This document shows positions 32,873 through 43,903 of a stretch of 64,000 nucleotides of DNA, in pieces; the first letter of the stretch is position 1, and each line of letters begins with the position of its first letter. The stretch is from NCBI GenBank assembly GCA_032716605.1, contig CM064485.1, positions 36,170,658-36,234,657 of the forward strand, given 5' to 3'. The stretch comes from Paralithodes platypus (Eukaryota; Arthropoda; Malacostraca; Decapoda; Lithodidae). Made by a program: the position numbers and the translations under genes. The notes under the pieces were generated by a model that was given only the letters and a program-made list of their open reading frames with translations, was not told where the DNA came from and did not search any database.

Positions 32873-34379
32873 GAAGAACGGGTGAAATTTGTAGAGCTAC
32901 GACGCAAAGCCAAAAAGTTAATTAAGCAAAGTAAAAAGACCTTAGAGTTACATATTGCGAATCAAAGTAAAACAAACCCGAAAGAATTCTATAGTTATAT
33001 CAGAAAGAAAAAAAGTAGTTACTTCAACTGTTGGACCGTTAGTCGATGAAAATGGAGAATACACCAAAGACGAAGTACAAATGAGTAATGCCCTCAATAC
33101 CTTCTTTGCATCAGTTTTTACAACAGAAGACCTCAGTGATATCCCTACACCATCGTCGATTCAGATTGATAATTCAGATGTTCTAAGCAATATCACCGTT
33201 ACAGAGAGAAAAGTATTGAATTGTTTAGATAAACTCAAGGTAAATAAAACGCCTGGACCTGATACAATCTCGCCTAGAGTTTTAAAGGAAGCTAAGGATG
33301 AGCTCTCCAAACCACTGACATTACTATTCAATAAATCCTTGCAGTCTGAAACTATGCCTGATCAGTGGAAGCTAGCCAACGTAACATCGATATTCAAAAA
33401 AGGCAGCAAATCCCTACCCAGTAACTATCGTCCAATTAGCTTAACCTCAGTTGTATGTAAAATGCTAGAAACGGTCATACGAGACAGACTCGTAAATCAC
33501 TTAGAGGAAAATAACATACTTAAAGATACTCAACACGGCTTTCGTAAAAAACGTTCCTGTTTAACAAACCTCTTACACTTCTTCCACGATATCCTCAACC
33601 TCTACGATGAGAGTAAAGCTGTAGATATTATATACCTTGATTTTCAAAAGGCCTTTGACAAAGTTCCCCACAAACGTTTACTGCTAAAACTAAAAGCGCA
33701 TGGAATACAAGACGGTGTGTTGAAATGAATAGAAAATTGGCTCAGCAACAGAAAGCAAAGAGTAGTCATAAACGGTAAGGCATCTAAATGGACCAATGTA
33801 AGTAGCGGGGTACCCCAGGGATCGGTACTAGGACCAATTCTCTTTCTAATTTACATCAACGACATAGATGAGGGTCTCACCTGTACAATTTTAAAATTTG
33901 CTGACAATACAAAAATTGCAAATAGCGTACTCTCAAAAAGAACAAGTTGACGATATGCAACACAATCTAGATAAATTTTCATGTTGGGCCCAAATTTGGC
34001 AAATGAGTTTCAATGCGGATAAATGTAAAGTACTACATATCGGATACCTAAATGAGAAAGCAAACTATTCGATGAATGGCACTCAGCTTAAGAATGTAAA
34101 CAGAGAAACCGATCTGGGAGTAACAATATCGAGTAACCTAAAACTGAGTCAACAATGTTCAGAAGTTGTTAAGAAGGCAAACAAAATAATTGGCTTTATA
34201 GGCAGGTCATTTGAGCATAAATCCAAAGAAGTTATCCTAACCCTTTACAATTCCTTAGTCCGTCCTCTTCTGGAATACTGCGTTCAATCCTGGTGCCCTT
34301 ATTACCAAAAAGATATAAACAAGCTAGAACGAGTTCAACGTAGAGTTACCAAAATGATACCTAGCCTAAAGAACAAACA
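32873..34379 (+). pseudogene. CR1-A reverse transcriptase, broken and cut by J2
   Basis: RT of CR1-A ORF2. The frame 32955-33728 has the linker, [39 protein letters not shown] and motif A IIYLDFQKAFDKVPHK. A TGA interrupts at 33726. [13 protein letters not shown] follows near 33803. The catalytic box reads FADNTKIA near 33897-33917: the second Asp is Asn. A one-base change near 33940 shifts the frame, and 33953 onward continues to the thumb and RRVTKMIPSLKNK at 34379, where the J2 LINE begins. Confidence 0.88.
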
Positions 34380-36480
34380 AAAAATTGGAATGGAAACTTT
34401 TATTCCTCATCAAAAGTACAGTAAAAGATCTAATTCACCTAAATGGTTTGACCATAATTGTGCTAGAGTAACTGAACAAAAAGCAATAGCCTACAATGCA
34501 TACACAAGACCAAAAACACATGAAGCCTTTAATTACTTTAGAAACATCAGAAATCATGCCAAAACTGTATTAAACCTAACTAAATCAAACTTTCTCCACA
34601 AGCAGGCAAATAAACTTCTAAATAATCCAAATGATAACAAAATATTTTGGTCTACTCTTAACTCATTTAAATCCAACTTCACTACTGCTTCATCCATTCC
34701 ACCATTAAAATCTCCGACTGGCAATCTTGTAAGTGACCCACGAGGTAAAGCTAACCTTCTTGCGGATATTTTCTCCACCAACTCAACCTTAGATGAAATA
34801 AATCAAGATGTCCCTGTACTTAATTTTAATTCGCCTGAAATTCCCTCACTTAAGATCCACACCAGACATGTCAAAACTATTTTGCAGAATCTCTCGGTAG
34901 ATAAGGCTCCTGGTCCAGATGAAATTCCTCCAATAGTACTTAAGAATTGCTCCTTGGTGCTCGCTCCTGTATTGGCAAAAAATTTCCGTCTGTGTACTCA
35001 TACCTCATGCTTCCCAGTACCCTGGAAAGAAGCAAACATCCATCCAGTTCCTAAAAAAGGTGCCTCTTCAGATCCATCAAACTACAGACCAATAGCTATA
35101 ACTTCCACTCTTGGTAAAGTCTTTGAAATTATATTAATAATCACATAATTAAGCATCTTGAGAATAATAAATTAATCAGTGATAGGCAATATGGTTTTAG
35201 ACGATGTCGATCAACTGCAGACATGCTTTGCCTTCTTACGCATCAAATCAACCAAGCTACAGACCAACATGGTGAAACACATACAATAGCACTGGATATA
35301 TCAAAGGCATTTGATAGAGTCTGGCATCAATCCTTATTGTCGAAGATGTCACACTACGGCCTTGCATCATTAGTTCCACTAATTTCTTCTTATCTTCATA
35401 ACAGAAAAATACGTGTAATGGTAGATGGCCTTTATTCTCAATTTCACTCAATAAATGCTGGTGTTCCCCAGGGATCAGTTTTGGCCCCAATTCTGTTCCT
35501 CATTCAAATCAATGATCTCATATCTACCACTCATAATCCAATACATTCCTACGCAGATGACTCAACACTCCACAGTTCCTTCACATTTACCAATTCTTTC
35601 ACCCAACCCGATCTTATAAATTCAAAAATAAACACTGCAATTTCTCTGAACCAGGACCTTTCTAGAATTAATGGATGGGGACAAAAGAATCTAGTTTCCT
35701 TTAATGCACAGAAAACCAAGTACATTAAATTTTCTAACCGACAGAATCTCACTGACTCCCATATATTTGTTAATGATGTAAATATTCCCACTTCCCCTAG
35801 TATTGACATTCTCGGTGTAACATTAACTACTAACTTGAGCTGGACACATTATGTTAGAAGCATTGCTAAGAATGCCTCTAAAAAACTGGGACTCCTGTAC
35901 AGAGTTCGAGAATTCTTCACTGACGAGCGGTTGACCGTGATATATAAAAGTCATGTGCGTTCTCAGATGGATTACTGTTCACCTCTGTGGGGTGGAAGTG
36001 GAGTGGTTGCATTGAGGCAGTTGGACAAAATTCAAAATAAAGCTATTAGATTAATCAATAACCCTGCAATCACACAGGACCTTCCTACATTATCCATACG
36101 AAGAAACGTTGCATCCCTTGCATTATTCTACAGATATTTTCACAGCAATTGTTCCGAGGAACTTGCTTCAATTGTGCCGCCTCTCCACATCTTTCCCTGT
36201 AGAACTTGGGCAGCTGAGAGTGCCCATATATTTACACTTTCTCCTCCACAATGCAGGACTTCTGCTTATCAGAATTCATTTATCCCCAGAGCTACTACTC
36301 TTTGGAATTCACTTCCCTCGAATTGCTTTCCACAAACTTACAATCTACAAATGTTTAAATCCAGTTGTTACAAACATTTTATGAATGGAGGATGCCTTTA
36401 GGCACATGGACCTTTTTGTTTTATCTGTGTTTTTCCTTCCTCCGTTCATTGTCTCTTAAAAAAAAAAAAAAAAAAAAAAA
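34380..36480 (+). mobile_element. Jockey-like LINE (J2 family), 5'-truncated, nested in CR1-A
   Basis: Starts within the pre-RT linker and ends in a run of about 22 A at 36459-36480. The flanking CR1-A frame stops at AAGAACAAAC and resumes at ATACGAAGCG, which are adjacent in the other CR1-A copy (AAGAACAAACCATACGAGG). A short A/C-rich duplication (ACAAAC-like) surrounds it. The poly-A tail separates it from the CR1-type tails around it. Confidence 0.9.
34381..36401 (+). pseudogene. LINE J2 reverse transcriptase, one frameshift
   Basis: RT and C-terminal domain of a Jockey-like ORF2, lacking the endonuclease because of 5' truncation. The first frame (to 35148) has LSVDKAPGPDEIPPIVLKNC, PVPKKGASSDPSNYRPIAI. 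After one frame change near 35140 the second frame (from about 35151, largest block 35223-36401) has QYGFRRCRSTAD, IALDISKAFDRVWHQSL (motif A intact), [24 protein letters not shown] (catalytic box intact), and ends TTLWNSLPSNCFPQ...GGCL. Only one break is apparent, so this insertion is comparatively young. It begins in CR1-A sequence, so its apparent fusion with the upstream frame is accidental. Confidence 0.9.
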
Positions 36481-36830
36481 CAACATACGAAGCGCGTCTT
36501 AGAGAATTAAATCTATTTCCTTTAACCCAGCGAAGATTAAGAGGTGACTTAATTCAAGTGTTCAAAATCATCAAAGGCATCGACAATATGAACTGTAGTA
36601 AGTACTTCACTATCGACCAATCTAATTACACGCGGGGAAACGGTTGCAAATTTATTGGTAAATCTTTTAACTCGCACAAATCTAAGAATTTCTTCTTCAA
36701 TCGAGTTGTCAACTTGTGGAATGGGCTTCCCCGAAACGTTATAGACTGCATCACCGTTGATTCATTTAAACTCCGCCTAGACAAATATCTCGCATCAAAC
36801 CCGCGAGTGACTGCGTTTGTAAATGAATAA
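36481..36830 (+). pseudogene. CR1-A ORF2 C-terminus
   Basis: The end of CR1-A RT after the J2 insertion: RLRELNLFPLTQRRLRGDLI, then the frame 36558-36830 with FFFNRVVNLWNGLPRNVID and stop TAA at 36828. It matches 10134-10406 nearly throughout. Downstream 36831-37062 is the 3' UTR. Confidence 0.9.
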
Positions 36831-38451
36831 CTTTATTTTATCCCCCCCTCAGTTACTAACTCATCTGTCCTCTACTAACTTCCTAATCCTGCCACGGACA
36901 TTAGTTCCAGGGCAGTAATTCCCTTTCCAATGTTCCCTTACCCACTCTAAACCACTGTTTGGACACTTGATCCTCAGTGTTTTGGAGGACAAGCAACCTA
37001 GAAGGGTCACTAGATCTGTTGTTGCTTGATTTCCTTTGTACTCCTTTGTACTCCTTTCCTATGTAGCCTACTGTCTCCCCTTGAACAGATTTCCCTTATG
37101 TTACGTTAAGGGACTAGGAGGCTCTCTTGGTAAGTCCAGATCTCAAGTATCTGGTGCTCCCTGGCGCTCCACAAAGGTCAACAAAATGAGGTAGCAAGCA
37201 TACAAGTAAGAGTAGGCAAAAGCCCTTCACTTGTACACTGCTACACTCACAAAGGAAAAATATGCACAAGGGTTACAGGCTACCTAGCTTCGTCGAAGTC
37301 GTACAGGCTCTAACTTGCCACATACATAACTCAGACAACGACCAAAGATACCCTCCACTGTCTAGCATTAAATAGTAGGAAAGAACAACTCAATAATTAG
37401 AAGCACCCCAATACTATGATACCATGTGACTATGACTCTAATAATCCCTAAAGCTAGTGCAAAACATATATGTGAGAACTGGTGCTGGTAATACGACTGG
37501 CCGACTATGGAAGTCGTATGCAGAACCAGAAGGGATAAGTAAATGAATAAAGACAAGAAGTATGAAAAAGAAGAAGTTCAGAGAGAGAAACAGTAGTACA
37601 GAGGGTTAGATTGGGGACAGATTGCAAGGGACGTCTAGAACCAAGCACAACATACCAAGCTCTGAAGAGGCACGCGAGAAGGATGCCCGCACCACCCTAC
37701 TAAGACAGCGGCCTCCAATCACAGACGACTACGTCATGAAGAGCAGGCGTCATATGACGCGTCAGGCCCGCCGGCCAATCACGAGCGGGGAGCCCCACCC
37801 AAGCAAGAAATGCGCACGTACATACACACGCACACACTACCACCTCGCTGCTCCTTCTCGTTCTCTCTCCTTAAATTCACTCTACATACTTTATACTCTA
37901 TCAATGATATAAAATACTTCCAAGTGTCACAGACCAGAATAAAGACCACCACTGATCTGTCTGTGACAACATGGACACTAAGAAAGAAAGAACATCGTTC
38001 TACGATTATTATAGCCCATTTCACTGCCCTGGCGAGCGCTAGCGAGTTACGAGTACATTCTGGCAAGCTGGCCAGCGTAACTCCCCGCCCAAGATGTGGG
38101 ACGTTTTAACCTCAGGTGAACGCCACATCTGACCAGACAGAATGCCTGCCAACCCCGCATCATCCAGCTACTCTCCCAAGTTGTGAAAACAAGGCACGAT
38201 CACAAACATAAAACACTTCATTATGAAAAAAAAATCTACACAACACTTCCCCAAAATAATAGTATAGCTTATCAATATTACGCTCAACGAGCAAGCTTCA
38301 CAAAGCCTAGCCTACTAAGACAAAAACACAGGATGTCTTAGATTCTTGCTGTAACATACTGCACTTATATACTATCAAAAAGAAAGAGTTTTTATGTGAG
38401 GTTTTATATTTTTAATATTGTTTTTGGCGGCTTTGCACTACAGGGGCAAGC

Positions 38452-39533
38452 CTAATTTTTCTCCACTCTCAAACAAATACTGACTGAACGGCGAGGGTTC
38501 TCCTTAAAACATACCCTCCCGTGACAAACAATCAGCCAGAACATTATCAGTGCCCTTAACATGCCACACATCCAACTTGTGTTCCGGAAGCAAAACAACA
38601 CCTGACACTGATAAACTGCCCAGTCCATCACAAGACTGGCACTTCTCTTCGCTCTCTCCGGCAACGGGACCTGCCAATAACCTTTCACTATTTCTACCTT
38701 AGTGATAAACGAGGCAGCCCCGATGCGGTCTATGGGGTCGTCAACTCTGGATAAGGTATAGGCGTCTGTCAGGGATAATGCACCCACACTCTTGCAATCA
38801 ACACAAACACTGATCTTGCCACTCAACTCAGGTTGCAAAGTCACTGGCAACGACCACTCACGATATCCTTTATCCCTCAGACCCTTCTCCAACATGAAGA
38901 CTAGCTCTGCTTTCACGACAGGCTGTTGAGCAGGATTTATACGGTAGGGAGCCAATTTGAGCCTTGCACTGTCTCCAGCCTCCATGTCGGGTTCTACCCC
39001 GTACATCAGGCCTGGAGAATCAACAACCATGCGGACGTACTGCCACAGCCTAGTAAACAACTTCTCTTGACGCTTAGGAACAAGAGGTTGAAACTTATCT
39101 CGAAGAACAACATGCCCAGTGTCCTCCCACAACCCAACCGGGACCGCAGCTTCTAAACTATAGTCTCCCTCCTTCTCCACCTTTGTCCCTGGAACAGCCA
39201 GGTCATGAGAGGGACAATCTGTACCACCTGTGCAGTCACTCCCATAGTTCATAATTGCTAAGGCTTCCCCGCCGATACTGTACATGCGCACCCCCGCATT
39301 CCTTGCGACTACACCTGCCGGCGCAGCATCACCGCCTTCAGCGCCAAGGCCAGATACAGTCGGTCTATGGTAGGGCTGTTGCATTCGACTAGAGCAGCAT
39401 TGGGTGGCTATGCGACGACCGGGCGCATCCACTCCACAGCCAACCTCACCAATCTGCTCAATGTCCTGATTCTGACCACCACCCTTAGCATCCATGGGTC
39501 GACCCTGACCTGACAACCATGCCAAAGCCTCGT
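38452..39533 (-). pseudogene. M1 pol remnant: RT N-part fused to RNase H tail
   Basis: The minus-strand frame ends at 38452. It contains a segment with WSLPVTLQPELSGKISVCVD and the motif A region FITKVEIVKGYWQVPLPERAK, in which the catalytic Asp position is Glu. Just after AVYQCQV, where an intact RT would continue to the YxDD box, the sequence jumps to the end of RNase H; in another frame near 38515-38590 the terminal block ...GTDNVLADCLSRE is readable. So the RT palm, thumb, connection and most of RNase H are missing. M2 and M3 share the same junction. Confidence 0.85.
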
Positions 39534-39901
39534 CGCCCACCTTGAACCACTGAAACAACGAGGCCCACGGTTTACTAACACTCAAGTGACCTGCCAGCGG
39601 AACATCGTGCACCGCATGAGTTGTGAGGCCTGGGTGCTCGGCACAAACAGTGGGGTATGAACCGAGCAGGTGCTGGAGCGCTGCACACTGCTGCTCAGGC
39701 AGGTGCTCAAGCCTCATCGCCCACCTTGAACCACTGAAACAACGAGGCCCACGGTTTACTAACACTCAAGTGACCTGCCAGCGGAACATCGTGCACCGCA
39801 TGAGTTGTGAGGCCTGGGTGCTCGGCACAAACAGTGGGGTATGAACCAAGCAGGTGCTGGAGCGCTGCACACTGCTGCTCAGGCAGGTGCTCAAGCGCTT
39901 C
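39534..39901. repeat. 184-bp tandem duplication in M1
   Basis: 39534-39717 is repeated as 39718-39901 with almost no differences. M2 and M3 have one copy. Because 184 is not a multiple of three, it shifts the reading frame of the remnant polyprotein. Confidence 0.92.
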
Positions 39902-40990
39902 CATAGACACCTGACTCGTGTTCCCCGCCCACTGCTCCGCCGAGACATGACAATCCCAACTTTTCACCACCTGTGCCTCACTGCCCCCTTCTCCTTCTCC
40001 ACCTTGGCCGCTGCAGACCAACACAGGGACAGTAGGCTGCTCAGGTGGTTGCCTCACAAACTCCTTTAACAAGTTCACATGACATGCTTCCCCGTCCTCA
40101 TCGAGTTCAATAGCCCCGTTCCCACAACTCTCAAGACTAAGATCTTCTATTTGTACCTGGGAACTACTCTCTCGCGGAGTGCCATCACGCCCTACCATGT
40201 CACTAGTGGGGACAGGTTCTGGGGCCACTCCGGAGCTCAACATTGGTTCAAGTACCGAGTCACCAAGGAGTGTCGCTGGGTCCAAACTCTCAACCCGACC
40301 ACCAGCCTCGACTTTCTCCTTCCGACCCTTCCTCCGCTGGTCTGAAACTTGGGTACTAGGCTGTGACACCTGAGCGGACTGAGATCTCTCGAGCCCCTCT
40401 TGCCCCTCCCTACTCGTGTCGGCCGCCCTCTCGGCAACGACTAAGGGTGGAACCTCGGAAGTGAGCACCGCAAAGTCGTTACCGAGAAGGAGGTCGACCC
40501 CCTCAACTGGCAATTTCTCCACAACACCCATATCTAACTCCCGTGTCACACCGTCCACCTCAAGCTCCACTCTGACCAGCGGGTAAGACCGCGTAGCATT
40601 GATACCTTGAACCACCACAACCCGAGCCGCGTTAATAGTCTTGCCAGTGAAGTTCTTAACAAGTGTCTGGGAAGTGCCCGTATCATGCAGCAACTCAAGC
40701 CTATGCTCCACACCAGTCCACCTCACAGTGCCGTGCCCCCTATGACCACAAAATGCATCTCGGACGGGTGACGAGCCCTCCTGCTGCTTCTGCACCGACT
40801 GTGACTTCGCAACCGACATATTACCCCGGGCAAACGCGGAAGACCTCAAAGACACACTGATGTTGCTCACTAGTGACACCACTGCTGTAGGCGGTGTGCT
40901 CGGACATGAGCGCGCAATATGCCCCTTCTCATGACACTTGAAACACTCCACTTCACTCTTGGACTTCCTCTGAGGTGAGGAAGGGCCCTG
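39718..40990 (-). pseudogene. M1 zinc knuckle, protease and integrase-deleted linker
   Basis: From 40951 downward on the minus strand: CCHC knuckle CFKCHEKGHIARSC, then a linker, protease site LLHDTGTSQTLV (DTG present), and the block VDLLLGNDFAVLTSEV. Then GNGAIELDEDGEA is followed directly by CHVNLLKEFVRQPPE. In the plus-strand element these two blocks are separated by the whole integrase (about residues 138-515 of pol), so the integrase was removed cleanly. The segment ends with LTTHAVHDVPLAGHLSVSK, a second chimera discussed in the findings. The frame is cut at 40990 by the DNA transposon. Confidence 0.88.
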
Positions 40991-41358
40991 TAGTATAGTG
41001 GGATTTCCTAAAAAAGGCCTCTATAAAAATCAAGGAGCATTTTTGGGTAAAAGTTGGGAACCAGACTTTTTAGCATAATTCAGGCATGCCGAATTCGATA
41101 AACCCGGTTCCCAAGCGAAATTTTGAGTTTTGACCGTCTAATTTGCATAAACAAAATGGCCGCCAAATTGGAAATTTTTGACACTTCTTGAACCATTTTC
41201 TCCAATATCTCTCTAACTAGGCAAGCAAATATCACAAGTGAAGCATCTAACCTATGTTTTGAGGATCAGGGAATGTCACTGAGGCATTTTTAAAGGAATC
41301 AGTAATAAGCCTAGACTTTAATATACATATTAGCGGCTGTCATTAGAGAAAAATCAAT
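40991..41358 (+). repeat. Left TIR of the FEN-like transposon
   Basis: About 368 bp inverted relative to 43904-44257. The best-conserved block runs from GGTAAAAGTTGGGAACCAGA through AAACAAAATGGCCGCCAAAT to CTCTCTAACTAGGCAAGC; similarity continues, with more differences, to about 41358. Confidence 0.88.
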
Positions 41359-41457
41359 GGTTCCCAACTTTACCCCAAGATACTCCTTGATGCTTATGCA
41401 GGCAAAACAGGGCAATATCTGTCACTCACCTGAACTATTTATTGGAGTAGACCATAT

Positions 41458-43833
41458 TCATGCAATACAAGGAGTTTGATCATCACTCTGTTGCTGACAT
41501 GCACACATGGCTGTGCATCGTAACCCGGATTTGCGGCATTTGCACCGACGCGTCCTGCATTGTTTCTGGCAGGCACATGAAATAATTTCCAGGCAACTTT
41601 GTGGGATCGGACTCAATGACATCAGAATGGGTTGTAGTCCTGAATCGCCATATTTCCATCCCATGTCTGTGGGTGCAGGAAGCTCAGGTACAGCACAGTG
41701 AGCATTTCTCCAAATCATTGCTTGATAGTGTACTCGCATCAAATGGAAGCGGAGAGCATCACGTGTTGGTGGCATTGCTTCTGGTTTGGCAGTCATTGAG
41801 AACAGTATATGCCTTGCTGCATCAACAGAGTCTGTTTTGTGCACATCATATATTCTGCAGACAAACGTTTCTGAAGATCGAATGGTCTCCTCTGTGAGTT
41901 CACCGATTCCCAAGTTTATGAGCAATTGATGGTGCTGTTTGAAGACTTTCCATGATGACCTTTTGCTGTGATTTGCGATGTAGGAGGTGGTGTCGCACCC
42001 GGTTAATGCATGAAATGGTAAAAGAGTTGTTGTTGAATCTCTTGGTAGGTTGTTGAAAACTGCATCAATGGGTATATATCGCCTTTTCTTGGTGGTACCA
42101 GACATCATCCAGAGGTGTTCACATTGTACACGTGGGAAGTGGGAAACCAAAAGCACGAGAACATCAGTGTCCCTTGATGACACAACAACTGTATTGAACT
42201 GGCTGTGCATAGCATGTAGCACCAACCTAGTGTCAGCTTCTTCATGTGTGGCTCTCAGTTGAGTCAAATCAGTGATTGTCTTTGATGACCTAACCTCAAT
42301 TTCTTCTCTGAATCCCCCGGCAACTACAATCTCCTTATCATCAGGTGCCTGAGAACACAGTTCCTCAGACAGGAAATTTGCAAGATCAGCTTTATTAGCA
42401 GGGAGCGACACAAAGTTAGTCCATTTTTTTGGAAGAGGCACATCACGTCCCTCAACAATTCGTCTGATTGGTCGATCTGCTTTCGTGCGTCGTGTCCTCG
42501 TACCACCCTTGATTGTCTCTTCTCTATATCTGTCGAACACAATGTCTACCCGTTGATAGTTAGAACCTGCCTTTAATACTGCTCTTACGTATGTGTCGGC
42601 AAAATCCCCAAAGGTCATTGCATTGTCAGGCTTTCCCAGAGCAACCACCAGTGCTTGTCCATCAATGATTAGGCAGGATGATGAGTCGTGAAGTTCAATA
42701 GCTTCAGGGCAGATTATGTCTTCCGTTAACTTATCTGCCAGTATGGACTTATTTCCAGTGCGGAGTGTGCCATTCATTTCAACGAGTGATACAGGAACTG
42801 GCAGAAGCTCGTGCTTTAGGACAGCTGGCAAGTCAACTGGACGACCTGCCTCATAGGCAGTAAGAAGGCGTTGAAGCACGTTTCTATCTGCCTTCAGGAT
42901 AGTTCTCTTGTCTTTCTCTTTATTGTCTTTGACCACTTCATACAGAGATGCAAACGTTTTGGCATTACTCCTGTGTAGGGGTGCATGGATTCTGACATCT
43001 GGCTTGTCACCTTGCTCAGGTACAATCATCCTCTCCTCAACGAATGTATTCACTTTTTCTTGTCCGAGTTCTTTGGCACAAAGTAATGAGTTTTGGATTG
43101 CCTCTGTTGCTAGGTCTTTTGTGGCCAGATTCTGCAATGACGCTGGTGAAACCGATGCAAAAACCTTGAATCCCTGGAAGGCCGAGAGCCAATGCCATCT
43201 CGTCATCGTTGTCCCGCTTTTGCCGTGATTTGGTAGCTTCATTGTGAACACGTGCACTACCAGGACAGTTGTTGTACATTGCATGCGTTTCAGCTGCAAT
43301 GTGAACCTCATATTATACGAAAGGGTCCATCTACAAAGCGCTGATGTTGTCTTTGTGATGCCAATGATTCCACCTGCTTTCTTTCCTGTACCATTTATCC
43401 ACTCCATGGCTTGGTCTGGATCTACTTGGTTGAACTTTTGAACAGAGCGTTTTACAACAAAGTTGCCCCTTTGAAACTCTGATAACACGGATTCTGGTAG
43501 TTGGTTCATCTCGGCTATATACACTGTACCCCATCTTGCATAGTTCAGGTGGTCATACCGCCATGAAGTATGGCAACATCAGACTGAAGGAGTGGAGATG
43601 AAGGTCCCAGATTCCATCACGCTGAGCTCGAGTGAACTGCAACAGTATTGAGACCATGTCCATATAGTTCCACCAGACGACAAAGTTCACATCATCAGAT
43701 TTACTTGCTATGAAACCTTTCAGAAGATTGTGAAACCGTTCCTGCTTCAGACATCTTATCAGCTCTGGAATTCTTTCGGGATTGTCATCAGCAGCTATCG
43801 CAGAAACTTCATCATGGTATTCCTTGTCTGACT
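41458..43833 (-). pseudogene. FEN1/XPG-like (PIN-fold) nuclease with Cys-rich tail, transposon-borne
   Basis: The open part is 688 codons (43524 to 41458). Acidic residues fall in a FEN1-like pattern: D288 in LIIDGQALV, D331 in IVFDRYREE, E429 and D431 in EEADTRLV, D452 and D454 in SSRDTDVLVLL, D511 in LTGCDTTS. The steps from E429 (+2, +21, +2, +57) are very close to FEN1 (+2, +19, +2, +52). The C-terminus (about 650-680) has CACQKQC...CKCRKSGLRC...CAC, a likely metal-binding tail. Upstream homologous coding (VVWWNYMDMVSILLQF) runs 43560-43833 in another frame after a small frameshift near 43560, and starts at a splice-acceptor-like TTTGCTGCAG. Earlier exons are missing. Role in transposition is inferred from location only; it could be a captured passenger. 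Confidence 0.8.
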
Positions 43834-43903
43834 CTGCAGCAAACAGGAGAAATGTTGGCTGGTATTACAATTAGTATTAGTATTAGCATTAGATATTGGA
43901 GAA

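Larger units (their letters stand above)
30369..37062 (+). mobile_element. CR1-A LINE with ORF1 and ORF2, nested in LTR1
   Basis: The most complete CR1-A copy in the window. ORF1 (30395-31764) has a coiled coil and an esterase domain; ORF2 has endonuclease and RT. The 3' UTR (36831-37062) ends with ATTTCCTTTGTA plus CTCCTTTGTA repeats, as in the 8788-10713 copy. LTR1 reads through if it is removed, with GTA on both sides (30366-30368 and 37063-37065). Two further insertions lie within it (31378-31700 and 34380-36480). The 5' end may be slightly truncated. Confidence 0.9.
29594..38082 (-). repeat. LTR1 of the minus-strand array, interrupted by a LINE
   Basis: On the minus strand this LTR starts at 38082 and ends at 29594 (...GTAACA as TGTTAC on the plus strand). 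Removing the insert at 30369-37065 leaves about 1790 bp, matching LTR2 (47015-48806) and LTR3. Its outer base at 38082 is A instead of the T in the other two copies. It is distinct from, but related to, the LTR of the plus-strand Gmr1-like element, sharing both termini and several internal blocks. Confidence 0.9.

Noticed and set aside
43037..43279. Second minus-strand frame of 80 codons inside the FEN-like gene
   Set aside because: It overlaps the long frame that carries the ordered acidic motifs and has no features of its own.
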